A stretch of DNA of 64,000 nucleotides, from assembly GCF_004798865.1 (NCBI RefSeq), contig NW_025336347.1:18626289-18690288 (forward strand). Direction: 5' to 3'. Source of the stretch: Varanus komodoensis (Eukaryota; Chordata; Lepidosauria; Squamata; Varanidae). Below, one piece after another: positions 11,879-22,423 of the stretch (position 1 is the first letter of the stretch; each line of letters begins with the position of its first letter). The position numbers and the translations under genes were made by a program. The notes under the pieces were generated by a model, which did not search any database, was not told where the DNA came from, and worked only from the letters and a program-made list of their open reading frames with translations.

Positions 11879-12340
11879 CGGGGCAACTTAGCGCCGGGCT
11901 CAGTGGATGGAGAGCACACCCAAGAACGGGCTCCGCTTGCGACCAGGAGACAAAACCCAAACGAATGAAGCCCAAGGCGGCCGAATGAGGGAAATGGGCC
12001 TGCGATCGGTCAGGAAGAGAGGACGGGGTGGAGGACCCCTGCCTAACTCCAGGCCGCTCCCGTCGAGCCGCCTTTCCTCCCGCAGCCTCTGTTGCTCATC
12101 CGAGCCCAGCGCCTCTGTCCTCCTGGCAACCCGGCCAGCCCCACCATCAGCCGCTGCCCCCTAGCGCTCACTCTCCCCCCAAGAAGAAGCCCGCTCACTC
12201 CTCGCGCCGCCGGGACTTATCCAAATGTTAAACTTAGTTGGAACAAGTTAGCAAGAAGGCCGAAGGAAAAGCGCGGGGCGGATTCCACGAGGATCTGGTG
12301 CTGCTCGGAAACGCAGCCACGCGCACAGTTGCCATGCGCT
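11640..12340. promoter_or_regulatory. CpG-rich block over the LAMB2 start (likely promoter)
   Basis: From about 11640 to 12340 the sequence is GC-rich with frequent CpG, unlike the rest of the window. It covers the first coding exon of LAMB2 on the minus strand and the DNA upstream of it. A GC-box-like GGGGCGG lies at 12275-12281. I see no clear TATA box and no convincing splice acceptor just before the ATG, so transcription may start inside this block. A further non-coding exon, known in mammalian LAMB2, cannot be excluded. Confidence 0.6.
11851..11878 (-). CDS. LAMB2: LAMB2 coding exon 1 (start codon, MRLWGLLLA)
   Basis: Only 28 coding bases: ATG at 11878-11876, nine codons (MRLWGLLLA), one extra base, then the donor G|GTGAGT at 11850. 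The extra G joins TA of exon 2 to make valine, giving a normal hydrophobic signal peptide. An in-frame TAA at 11890-11888 lies just upstream, so the reading frame cannot begin earlier. The Kozak context (CCG before ATG) is not strong. Confidence 0.85.
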
Positions 12341-12491
12341 GCGCGGGGCTTGCACGCCCCATTTTTATTTTGTGATGAACTTCTAACAGGTTGCTTCTTG
12401 TTTGTTCGGTGGCGTTGCCGAGCGTTAAGGTCCTTGCTACCGAACACACTTGGCTTGGGTTAAATGCTTGCTAAGCAGTGTAGCATTTTAA

Positions 12492-12513
12492 AATGATGAT
12501 GATCATCATCATT
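12492..12513. repeat. Perfect 22-bp palindrome of ATG/CAT triplets
   Basis: Four (ATG)-type triplets run directly into their inverted copies with no spacer: 11 bases and their exact reverse complement. It lies about 150 bases upstream of the LAMB2 CpG block. Confidence 0.9.
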
Positions 12514-12639
12514 AAGGTGTTTGCATGCACTGGTTAATTTGTAATTCTTTCCTGCTATATCCAAAGAGAAGGTCCCAAGTTACTGACTTTTGTAGTCAGT
12601 CCTATGAGATGGGCTAGCTTGGGAGACTTGCCAACAGCA

Positions 12640-12890
12640 CTCAAACCTTGTCCATACATCTTGCTAAGCCATGGTGGGGTGTCACCCGGATGCTTGCAGC
12701 ATGCTGGTGGCCAAATTTGACATGGTTTTTTTTATCATGGGTTTTTCACAGCAAGCCAGTCTGAGAACCCATGACTTGTGGCAGAGTTGTTCAGGGTAGC
12801 TTGTCCTCAAACTAGCTTGTTGTGATGGCCCAATCCAGCAGAGTCACTTCAGCATGGACTATTGAAAATGGCAGAACTCCTCCTAGGACC
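12640..12890. repeat. Fold-back repeat family member
   Basis: Contains 'gctaagccatggtggggtg', 'agcaagccagtctgagaaccc' and 'atggactattgaaaatggcag'; the last phrase recurs near 50675-50690 in another copy, which shows common descent. Confidence 0.35.
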
Positions 12891-12984
12891 TGTGAAAAAG
12901 TTTGCTAGCCACTCCTCATAATTTCCCTAGCAATATGCCCTCTTTGTTATATCTTGAAATAATACTGGTCAAATTTCACCACTT

Positions 12985-13290
12985 AGTGGCTTCCATAGAT
13001 GGTGGCAATTTTTTTTTTTCATCTTGCAGAGATTTGCAGAAATTTAAATACTTTTCATCTTTGGGGAGAATTTGTGCAAATTTAACATATTTTTTGTTTG
13101 CTTTCAGGGAGCTTTGTGAAAATGCAGTATTATTTTTATCTTTATATTTTAAATTTATATTTATTTTGCTGAGCTAAAAGCAGAATACCTAATGTGCTCT
13201 ACTGGATTTATGAAAATCTTCTCAAAGTTTTTTTTAAGTTAAATTTGTGCAAATCTCTCCAAAGGTGAGGGGAAATCTCTCTAAATAAAA
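12985..13290. repeat. AT-rich repeat with 'tttgtgcaaa' units
   Basis: Repeated 'gagatttgcagaaattt', 'atttgtgcaaatttaac' and 'aaatttgtgcaaatctctcc' separated by T-rich spacers. Similar wording occurs at 54625-54850 and, more loosely, 48375-48520. I cannot place it in a named family. Confidence 0.45.
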
Positions 13291-14599
13291 ACAAACAAAC
13301 TATTCTGTTAATGAGCACAAATATGCTCATTGGACTAATCCTTCAGCTGCTGAGATTGTGCTGCAAAGGCTTATGGGATATTTACTGGGAGCAGCCAGAG
13401 CAGTAAACAAGCTATGGTAAGTCCTAAAGTGCCTAATCGTCTGTCAGAGTAACATGGGTTAGTGAGCAAACAACCCATTGTAAGCTTACTGGGCAAGTGT
13501 GATGTTGCAAAGTCACCCAGTGAAAGTCATTAAAAGTTATTTGAGGGGGAAATTGGTATAGTTGCAAGTTTGGTCAATTCAGAAATGAGAAGAGGAAAAC
13601 ATAACCTATTGAATTTTTCCCTGCTTTTTCCCTGAAGTTATTAAAACGATGAGGGGTAAATTTGGAGCTCTGGATGGTCCAGATAGTTGGCCTAGAACTT
13701 CTATCAGCCCTAATCAGTATAGTCAGTGTTAAAGGATCATGGAGCCTGTATGTCAAAAAAGAACAAGAAAAAAATCTGGAGGCCCACAAACTGCTAACAT
13801 CTGGGTTATTTTTCGAAGACTAATGCTCGTTTCTGTAACTGTTTGATCTGATGCTTTACCCCATAACCACAAAGTGAGCTATGCCATATTATTATCTTAG
13901 TTTATTCACATACAAGACCTTGTCTACTGCTAGTCTTCTTTAAATAGTCAAAAAATAACCAGACTATTTTAAAGCTAGTCACATGGCCCAGTGTCAGGCT
14001 ATTTCTAGCTGAATCTGAGCATCTTTATCATGGGTTTGCCCCAGGCACTGACTCAGGGAATACCACTGAGAGTCCTTTCTTAAACAGCCATGTTGAAAAT
14101 CTTTGCCACATGGAGAAATTAAAGAGATTATTCATTTCTTGAGATAGTTTTCAGTAGAAATTCGTGACACACAGAAATTCAGTGGGTGCAGCTTTCCCCA
14201 ACATGGAGATACAATGAATGAAAAGCTTTACTTACTGAATTTCTGCCTGTCACATCCTGTTAAATCCATTAAAAAATGAATCCTTACATTGTCAGTCATG
14301 GTTGCTGTACCACAACTCACTCCAGAGTCTTTACACAATTCTATATAAGCCCAAATGTGACACTTTCCTCTGTTTTGCTGCACTTGTGTATGGGTCCATA
14401 TTCACAGAGAGGCCCATGACCTCTCTAGGCAACTGGTTGTCGTATTGCTCTGACAGTGAGGAAACTTTTCCTGATATCTAGCCTGAACGTGGGTTGTTGC
14501 AATTTGAGTTGATTATTCCATGTCCCACATTCTAGTCTCAGCGAGAAGAGATCTTGGCCTTCCTGTTTGTAACAGATATTGAGAGATATCATGTCCCCC

Positions 14600-14795
14600 T
14601 CAGAAAGCCCCTCCCGAGGGGATGGGACCCAGGAATGTTCATAAGGAATGTTCTTGAAGGTAAACCCTAGATTGGATTCAACAAGCCACTCTGTGCATGC
14701 TCAGAACTCTTCTGGGTTATTTGTGATTGAAAGCAATAAATAACATTTCTGCAAGGTAAACCGTCTGAAGGGGGAACCTCAGCTCATAACAGTTT
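14600..14795 (+). mobile_element. LTR-like fossil, copy 1
   Basis: Shares a long stretch with 25845-26055 in the same orientation, including 'ttcaacaagccactctgtg'. Downstream are an AATAAA signal and an end in '...cagctcataaca'. The layout suggests a solo LTR of an old retroelement; family (ERV or gypsy type) is not certain. It looks old and incomplete. Confidence 0.4.
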
Positions 14796-15425
14796 TCTGC
14801 AGGCAGGAAGTCTACATGTGTTACATACCAGGATACTCAATCTGCATGATTCTTGCTAAGGGAAACAATAAATTCTAGGAAAGGGGCAGGTTCAAGGGAT
14901 AATTTGCTGTGAGCTAAAATTGTCTTTAATTTATATGAGGCCTCCTAACAGGTAAACAGATTCAGGACAGGCAGAGGAAGGGATTTCTTGCATAACCTAT
15001 ATGTCATTTGTGCAATTCACTGTGACAAAATGTGGGAATAACTACTACATTGGATATATTTACAGAGGGATTAGAATTCTATTCCATGAAAATCTGTATT
15101 GGTGGCCATTGGCATGATATCGATATGGGGCCTCCATGTTTAGAGTCACTAAACTAGGATTAGTCAGTCATGCAGAGTCTTCCCTTGGAGGTGAGTCCCT
15201 ATTATGGTATTCTCTCCTGGACTACTTCGACACTAAGCAGCTAGCGTGAAATCATCATGCTGCAATCACTTACATCTTACACAGACATTGTCATGCATTT
15301 GTAATCCTCTTGCATTTCCCCAACATGTCTTTCTTCTTACTGCAGAGAGTCCAGCTTTTTCCAGCTTTTTGGTTAGGATGGATGGAAGAATAGTGCAGGG
15401 TCCTAATGTGCCAAGGATAATATAA

Positions 15426-15610
15426 GCACAGTCCTGCTGGATGTCTCTCTAGGCTAGTATTCTGTATCCATCTGTGGCCAGATGCTTCTGAGAGTTTACA
15501 AGCATGGGTTGAAGGCAATGCAACAGCCCAATGTCCTCAGTATACCTTTGAATACCGTACCATTGAATATTCAAAGGTATATTGCCCCGAACATAGAGGT
15601 TCCTTTTTGT
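15426..15610. mobile_element. CR1/L3-like repeat fragment
   Basis: 'agtcctgctggatgtctctc', 'tctgtggccagatgcttctg' and 'gagtttacaagcatggg' match the order seen at 4935-5070. It includes a perfect 14-bp inverted pair (15541-15554 with 15568-15581) that belongs to the repeat's own structure. Confidence 0.5.
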
Positions 15611-15805
15611 TGCTACACACGACAGTGGAACCAGTTGCCTAGAGAGGTCATGGGCTCTCCCACACTACAGACATGCAAAAAGAAACTGGAGAGCCACCTG
15701 AGTGGGATGGTGTAAATTGGTGTCCTGCAACAGCAGGGGGTTGGACCCAATGGCCTTTATGGCCCCTTCCAACTCTACTATCCTATGATTCTATGAAGTA
15801 TTTAG
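15611..15805 (+). mobile_element. CR1 LINE 3' end
   Basis: 'gtggaaccagttgcctagag', 'ggttggacccaatggccttt' and the terminal 'cctatgattctatgaa' are the classical CR1 3' end with its short tandem octamer-like tail. Confidence 0.8.
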
Positions 15806-16339
15806 GTGTCCAGCTCACATGACTATAAACAAGTCATCTTACCAAACTATCATTGCTTCCCTACGAAAGTAATGCCACCTGATGATAAAACAGAAGCTCT
15901 GCTGGATCCATTTCATCCATTTCTGCTGTACCAACTGAGTGCCTCTGTGAAGCCTAAAAGTGGAAATGAGGTCACTAACCTTCCAGTTCTGTTGTCCCTC
16001 ACAACCAGAAAATGGTGTGCTTTCCTTTCACCATAAGATGTCTGGACTCTTTTTTGTGGTTGCACCCAAAGAATGGACCTTGTTTTTAGAGGTTTAGTGG
16101 TTCATTTACTTGTTGTGTTTGACTAAATGATTAAGCTTTAACTATTTCAGTAGGCGTTTGTCCTACCTGGTAGATAAGTCTCTATCCATGGTTTGTTTTA
16201 TCTGCTGGATATGTTTCCCTTAGCATACTGTCATTTTATGGAATATTACTGTATTTCACAATATTTAATGTTATAATGCTGTGAGCTACCTTTAAATGTT
16301 ACAACCCATCCCGATAATGTTCAAGCTGTAGAAAGGGGG

Positions 16340-16645
16340 ATATAAATAACTATATAGGGGAAGGGCCTTCTCAGTGGTAGTGACCTGACTCTGGAACCTG
16401 ATCCTCAGGGAGGTGCATCTGGTGCCAACTCTTTATTCATTTTGGTGCTAGGCACAAAACTTTTTATTTGCCCAGTATTTTAATGGTTAGAATAATTTTA
16501 TTATTGTGATTTCATTCAAGTGCCGTTGTGAATTTTGTCATCCTCTTACTGTTGTTTTATATTTTTTAAAGTGTAAATTGTCCTGAGATCCTGTTCAGAT
16601 AGAGGACAGGATACAGATGCTTTAAATAAGTAAATATGACCATGT
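16340..16645 (+). mobile_element. L2 LINE 3' fragment
   Basis: Opens with the end of the coding part ('gaagggccttctcagtggtagtgacctg', the 'RRAFSAVA'-type block), then T-rich 3' UTR and a tail 'gtaaattgtcctgagatcc' and 'acaggatacagatgctttaaataa' typical of L2-like termini. Confidence 0.55.
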
Positions 16646-17514
16646 AGATAACCTTATATAACTGAATAAGCCTTTCATCAGCCTTGTTTTCCAACCTAGT
16701 TCTACTGAAAGTTGTGCCAGCATCAAAGGCAGGCATGTCTCAGAAGGCCCACAAAAACTCTCTGAAGATGCTTCTCTTCTCTGCCAAGGCAATCTGGCTG
16801 CTCATCTGCTTCTCACTCTGGCTCAGACCATGGTGGGGAGGGCAGGAAGCAGGAAATGCTGCTGCCAGAACTCACTCCCAGCTCTCTGCATGTGGTTGGT
16901 GGTGACAATGGCAGCAAGGACATCTAGACTAATGGAGAGAGGAAACCCATTGGGTGTCTTGCTCAAGGGCCCTCAAAACCAGGAGCACGGGGCATTTATA
17001 AGGGGCCCAGTATAAAGTCTTACATCTTACTTTCACTGGTGCATAACAAGTACTTTTTCATAGTATTACCATGGTGGCTTTTGGTTGTTGTTCAGATGTG
17101 CGAAGTACCCTAGCTGAACAAAATGCAAAATCTCCAGCCAGGGAAGCCTCACACCAAATACTTCTCTGGATATGCAAAAGCCTTCTCTCAAGGCTTTTGT
17201 ACTACACTTTGCTAGCTGAAGGGGTTCATGGACTTTCATGGCCACTAATTCTTCCACATGAGTGGAGACTGGAAGCAGCACCCTGCCTGTATGTGTGTGT
17301 GCACATGCTATGGCAAGAAAGAAATAGTTTGGTTGTCTGAATACAGAAATTGAATAAGAAACAAATCTGAGCTTCGTTTCTGGCTGGTATGAAGGAGGCA
17401 GCAATAGCATGCCGTTTGCTTCTGAAGATCTGATGCTGGTCCAAAGAAAATGGAATAGGACTGCCCCACGCTCAGTTTGTTTTTGTAATATTTATTTTTA
17501 TTTATACACATCAA

Positions 17515-17790
17515 GCCAGAACTTGCCCTGGAAGCAAAAATGATGAAAATGAGGCTGTCATACTTTGGTCACATCACGAGAAATCAAGAATCAATGGAGA
17601 AGACAATCATGCAGGGAAAGTCAAAGGCAGAAAAGGAAGACCTGGCATGAGATGGATTGATTCTGTAAAGGAAACCACACAGCTTTAAGTTTGCAAGAGC
17701 GGAGTAGGCCTGCCAAGGACAGGACATTCTGGAGGATGCTCATCCATAGAGTTGCCACAAGTTGGTGATGGCTTGACAAAAATATTTTAC
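17515..17790 (+). mobile_element. RTE/BovB LINE 3' fragment
   Basis: 'ctggaagcaaaaatgatg', 'gaggctgtcatactttggtc', 'cacatcacgagaa' and 'gccaaggacaggacattctgg' match the C-terminal coding end and tail of BovB. Related copies are at 21138-21395 and 33990-34375. BovB abundance is a squamate marker. Confidence 0.75.
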
Positions 17791-18589
17791 TCCTTTTCAG
17801 ATAATTTAGGAATGTATACAAAAGAACAAAAGACTGGTCTCTCTGCATAGGTCTCCGACACCAGCCAACCTATTAAAAGTTTCTGGAAACCAAATATTAA
17901 AATATACATTTGCATACCAACTGAGAATCATTTATATGTCATATCCTTTCAGAGTGTCATGTTGAACTAGTAAAGAAATAATTAGAATTTTCAGACTTTC
18001 AACACTAGTAAAGATTTTTGGTCTGGTACCAAAGCAAGAAAGCTTTAGATACATTCCCATAGTTCACGCTGTCCATGTGCATTTCAGTCAAACATGGGAA
18101 AGGTATGAGGGGATGACCAATATAGGAAATCCAAGCTAAATCTATAGCTACGTCAGGGAGGAAGTAGATGTCAAACCAGTCTTTATTTTCTCTCTTCCCT
18201 TCTCATCATCACTCTATGTAGCTCAACCCACCTTTACAGCAGCCAGTGATATGAACTGGGGAAGCACATCACCCCAGCACAATGACTTTCAGGGTTTCAG
18301 AGAGGTATCGTTCCCAGCTTTACCTAGAGATGCCTGGGATGGATCTGCTGATTTATCATTGACTTATGGCCTGTCCTCCATCTGCCTCAAATAGCTCCTT
18401 CTCAGTCTTGAACAGGAGCTGCTACTTCTGTCATTGCAGAGTTGTGCTTATGCTATTGTATGCTTTTCCCTACTAATTTGTCTAGAAACATAAAAGTCCT
18501 CTTTAAGTCCTCTTTAAGCCAGCTGACAACCTTACATACATGTTCATGATCATTAAATACACATGAATTACTTTTCACATACTAAAGGT

Positions 18590-18700
18590 GCAATCCTGTG
18601 TACGTTTAGAAAGAAAAATAATTTATCACTCCCAGCATTCCCTGACCAGTCATGTTGGCTGGGGCATGCAGGGAACTGTAGGATATTTTTCTCTTTAAAC
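18590..18700. repeat. Palindromic MITE-like repeat
   Basis: 'actcccagcattccctgac' and its inverted counterpart 'gcatgcagggaactgtagg' face each other, flanked by 'gtgcaatcctgtgtacgttta'. It is a short fold-back unit common in squamates. Confidence 0.5.
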
Positions 18701-20184
18701 ATGCATAGAATAGTGTCTTGGAACCTGACTTCCTGGCGCTAAGGCAGAAGTCTCAATAAACTATTTTATTGCAGTGTTTCCAGGAATAAGTCTTTACTGT
18801 CACAATGAAGATAAACATTAACAGATTGCATCAACATTGCTAGACAAGAATAGGTTCACAAGCATCATGATAAAACCCCAGTGACCCTGGGATCAGCAAA
18901 CAGAACAAGTCCCAGTAAGTTCACTGGTCCAGAAAAAGCAGGAAGACTTCCATTTTCCTGATGCAGGTTGTTGTGGTTGTTGTGTTGAAGGTTGTTGTGG
19001 CTTAAATACAGGGAAGTGGCCACTACGTTCCATCCAGGCAGGGAAACTGGGTCCTCAGGCAGTTGCCCTACATGCTTGAATCGATGACACGTTAAAGGAA
19101 ATACCCCTGAAGTACCTTCTCCTGCAGAGACCTCCCGCTGCTGTCCTGCTCCTGTGAAAGCCACCAACCCCATCAAGCCTGGGTGTCCCAGCTGTAGAAA
19201 ATAGTCCAAATCAGCCTACTGCATCTGATCCCATCCTACTTTGCCAGCCAGTGACAAGCCTGTTAGAAGTGAGTACTCAAGTGTTCCACTTCCCTGACTC
19301 TATAGCCTCTCCCTCTGACTCAGAATCAGTGTCGCAGGCTAGGTGTAGAGCAGTGAAGGCGTGGGCCCAATGCCAGCTATGTTCTGGCAGAACAGACTTC
19401 CCTGGCTCCCTGCAGCCCGCTCCCTGCATGTGCTCTGGAGTGTTGGGGGAACCTCCAGAGCAGGTTTGGAGCACACATGTTCTGGCTGCAGGGGGAAGGA
19501 CAGGACAGGGAAATTGTGTGGCAGCGTCAAAAGTCCACTGGTGCAATATTAGATCCAACCCCTTTATATTCAAAACCACAGCTTCCACCACTTTACTGAT
19601 GCGTGCTCAAAGATGGTTTATAGTTGTGAGTACAAAAAGAGAGAGATAGTTATTCATCTGGAAGGAAATGGTATAATCTTATGCATGTACCCCAAGGTGT
19701 CAAAACCCTTTGTCTTAAGATTTGTAGCTCTTGCTTGGTAGCCTAATTCAGAAGGACAAGACGAGGCTGTTATTTTCAAGCTTAGGAAGGACTGGACTAG
19801 ATTGCTCGGATTATATAGGAACTAAGTTGCTATACAGATTCTGCTTTGGAGAGTGTAAGATGGATAATGCTCCTCAGTTCTACTTGTCACTAAGGGTTAG
19901 TTATTTTACATTAGTGTCATCAGGCACTATTGTAATGCTGAATTATCTAGGTCATGTAGCACAAACCCAGGTCAGTTATATTTGTATCTACCTATTCAAC
20001 CTCCATCACAAACATGTGTATATGTGTGTGCACACGTATATTTTTATATACGTGCATGAACATATTACAGTCAATGGCAAAGGAGATCATGGTAGATTCT
20101 CACTGATAGTGAGGAGCAAGATGGTGATCTTCCCAAGCAATGACTGGGTTTGTATGATTGCCACCATTGTGCTGGCATGATTAA

Positions 20185-20350
20185 TTTAAGCCACTGCGGA
20201 CTGCAGCACATGCCAGCATAACGCCATAATTTTGAATATTCAAGAGACAGCCATAGCTTGTTATGTCTGAAACATGTGGCAGGGGTTGCCTAGGGGTTAA
20301 GCAACCTTTGCATGCCCCCAAGAGACACCATGGATTATATGAGTGTTGCT
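20185..20350. repeat. Fold-back repeat family member
   Basis: 'tttaagccactgcggactgcagcacat' and 'tttgaatattcaagag' parallel 8378-8440, which leads into the fold-back at 8461. Both copies therefore share an extended element beyond the hairpin. Confidence 0.45.
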
Positions 20351-20440
20351 GTTTAATCCTTGTACAACCAGTTACAGAAAACACAACAAACTGCAGACTG
20401 TAAATTCAAAATGTTCTGGAGAGGTTGCACAAGTGATGCT

Positions 20441-21075
20441 CATTGAAAATTATTATTATTATTATTATTATTATAACATTTCTATGCCGCCCCTTGCCGA
20501 AACCTCGGGGCGGCTTACAACATGATAAAATACATTGAAATACAATAGTACATAATAAATTACCATTAAATATAACAATACAAAAAATACATTGATTTAC
20601 AAATACAAAATTAAAATTATCAGTATAAAATAAAAATATAGGAGGAGAAAGAGAAGGAAGAAGAAGTTGCCCTGGCCAGATCATATGTTTTAACAATTGA
20701 AATGATGTTTAAATAAAAAGGTCTTTACCTGGCGCCGAAAAACCAGTAACGACGGTGCCAGGCGGACCTCTTTGGGGAGTGAATTCCATAGGTTGGGCGC
20801 CACCGCAGAGAAAGCCCTCCTCCGGGTACTTACTCTCCTAATTTCTTTCATGGAGGGTTCCCGGAGAAGGGACTCTCCCGCAGATCTCAAAGGGCGGTCG
20901 GGCATATACGGACGTAAGCGCTCGTTCAGGTAGCCAGGACCCAAGCCGTTTAGGGCTTTGTAGGTCATAATCAACACCTTGAATTGGGCCCGGGCTTCAA
21001 TGGGAAGCCAGTGAAGCTGATGGAGGACTGGAGTCATGTGAGCATAACGCCCCGTCCCCGTCAGCAACCTGGCAC
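20441..21075 (-). mobile_element. L2 LINE, 3' end with well-kept reverse-transcriptase C-terminus
   Basis: On the minus strand about 130 codons read through without a stop and contain 'ARLLTGTGRYAHMTPVLHQ', 'LHWLPIEARAQFKVL', 'TYKALNGLGPGYL' and 'RRAFSAVAPNLWNSLPKEVR', the C-terminal signature of L2/CR1-group LINEs. The 3' UTR ends with 'gccgccccgaggtttcggc' (minus strand) and an (ATT)n tail at 20447-20475. It is cut short at its 5' side near 21075. It is the best preserved LINE coding stretch in the window. Confidence 0.85.
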
Positions 21076-21137
21076 TATGACTATGCAAAAAATAATAATA
21101 AAAATATTTCTTGAGCACCTTGAAAAGGCTGTCAGTG

Positions 21138-21395
21138 GCTTGTTGTTGTTGTTGTTGCCGTTAGTCGTGAAGTTGTGTCCGACCCATTGCAACCCCATGG
21201 ACAACATTTCTCCAGGGTCTCCTGTTCTCCACCATCCCCCGGAGTCCACCTAAGCTCACGCCCACTGCTTCAGTGACTCCATCCAGCCACCTCATGCTCT
21301 GCCGTCCCCTTCTTCTTTTGCCTTCAATTGTTCCCGGCATTAGGCTCTTCTCCAGGGAGTCCTTCCTTCTCATTAGGCAGAAAAACGGTATGGTG
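21138..21395 (-). mobile_element. RTE/BovB LINE 3' fragment, antisense
   Basis: Starts with a (TTG)n tail (21140-21157), then 'agttgtgtccgacccattgc' and 'aaccccatggacaac'. On the minus strand it reads 'gcctaatgccgggaacaattg' in shorter pieces, 'agaagaaggggacggcagag' and 'tgaggtggctggatgg', the typical BovB end. It abuts the L2 at 20441-21075 in the same orientation. Confidence 0.75.
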
Positions 21396-22170
21396 CACTG
21401 AAAATGGCTTGTGAACACAGCAGGGATTACAGAAAGTCAGTGCTAGCTTCCTCTAAGCTGCTTATGCAGTTGTGGGGTGGCTGGCAGTGGTGGATGCACA
21501 GACAAGCTTGGAAAGAACAGCAAGGGGATATTTCTGCTCTTGCTATACTGCTTGCTAGCAAATTCCCAGTAACCATAATTGGGTTGGTGGTTTTGGTTTG
21601 GATGACATTACAACTCATTGTGGGTATAACAAGCCTTACAGCAAGCCATGGCTTATGACCCTGTAGTAATTAGACTGAGTTTGCACAATATGTTACTGTT
21701 ATCATAAGACCATAGATACTGTATTGGACAGTACATAAAGAATGCAAGCTCACCATGGCCCAAACTCCTAATGTTAGGCTTGGTCAAACTAAAATTGAGA
21801 ATCAATGTTAGTCTGTCTTTTCTTACATCCATTTCAGTGAGTGTCCTCTAAGACTAATGTTAGATATAACCATTTGGGTACTTCATATGGAGTGCCCCCC
21901 AGCACCAACAATCCAAAAGGCATTGTGCAGCAATTTAGTTTTTTTCCATAACAGATTTTTCACAATAACCTGAATAGAAGAATTTGTTAGAAAAGGAGAA
22001 ACGCTACAACCTGATAATGTTGTCATCTGGACCCTCTATAAAACTCCATGAGTGAGGTAAGTTGATGGTGCATAAAAGCTTCATCTGAAAATACTATTTG
22101 TTATAACAGATTTCTATTGTATTAAGTTGACTCCAAACCCTATTGCATTCTACATCTCTTTCAAACTCAG

Positions 22171-22423
22171 AGAGCCAGTGTGGTGTAGTGGTTAAGAGTG
22201 TGGGACTGTGACTCAGACGATCTGGGTTCTAGTCCCCCCTCAGCCACGGAGCCAACTGGGTGACTTCGGGCCAGTCACAGACTCTCAGCCCAACCTACCT
22301 CACAGGGTTGTTGTTGTGGGGATAAGATGGAGGAGAAGAATGATGTAAGCTGCCTTGAGCCCTCTGTAGGAAAAAGGCAGGATATAAATCGAATAAAATA
22401 AATAAATAAATAAATAAATAAAA
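22171..22423 (+). mobile_element. CORE-SINE (MIR-like), nearly complete
   Basis: Head 'gtggtgtagtggttaagag' (A box) and 'gggttctagtcccc' (B box); core 'ctgggtgacttcgggccag' and 'ccaacctacctcacagggtt'; tail 'taagctgccttgagccctc' and 'aggcaggatataaatcg', ending in an (AAAT)n run at 22393-22423. This is the clearest copy of the family in the window. Confidence 0.85.

Noticed and set aside
15541-15581. Perfect 14-bp inverted repeat with 13-base loop
   Set aside because: The same inverted arrangement is part of the CR1/L3-like repeat it lies in, so it is not an independent regulatory hairpin.
20690-21118. Open frame of 142 codons on the minus strand as a host gene
   Set aside because: Its sequence is the C-terminus of an L2 LINE reverse transcriptase, not a host protein.
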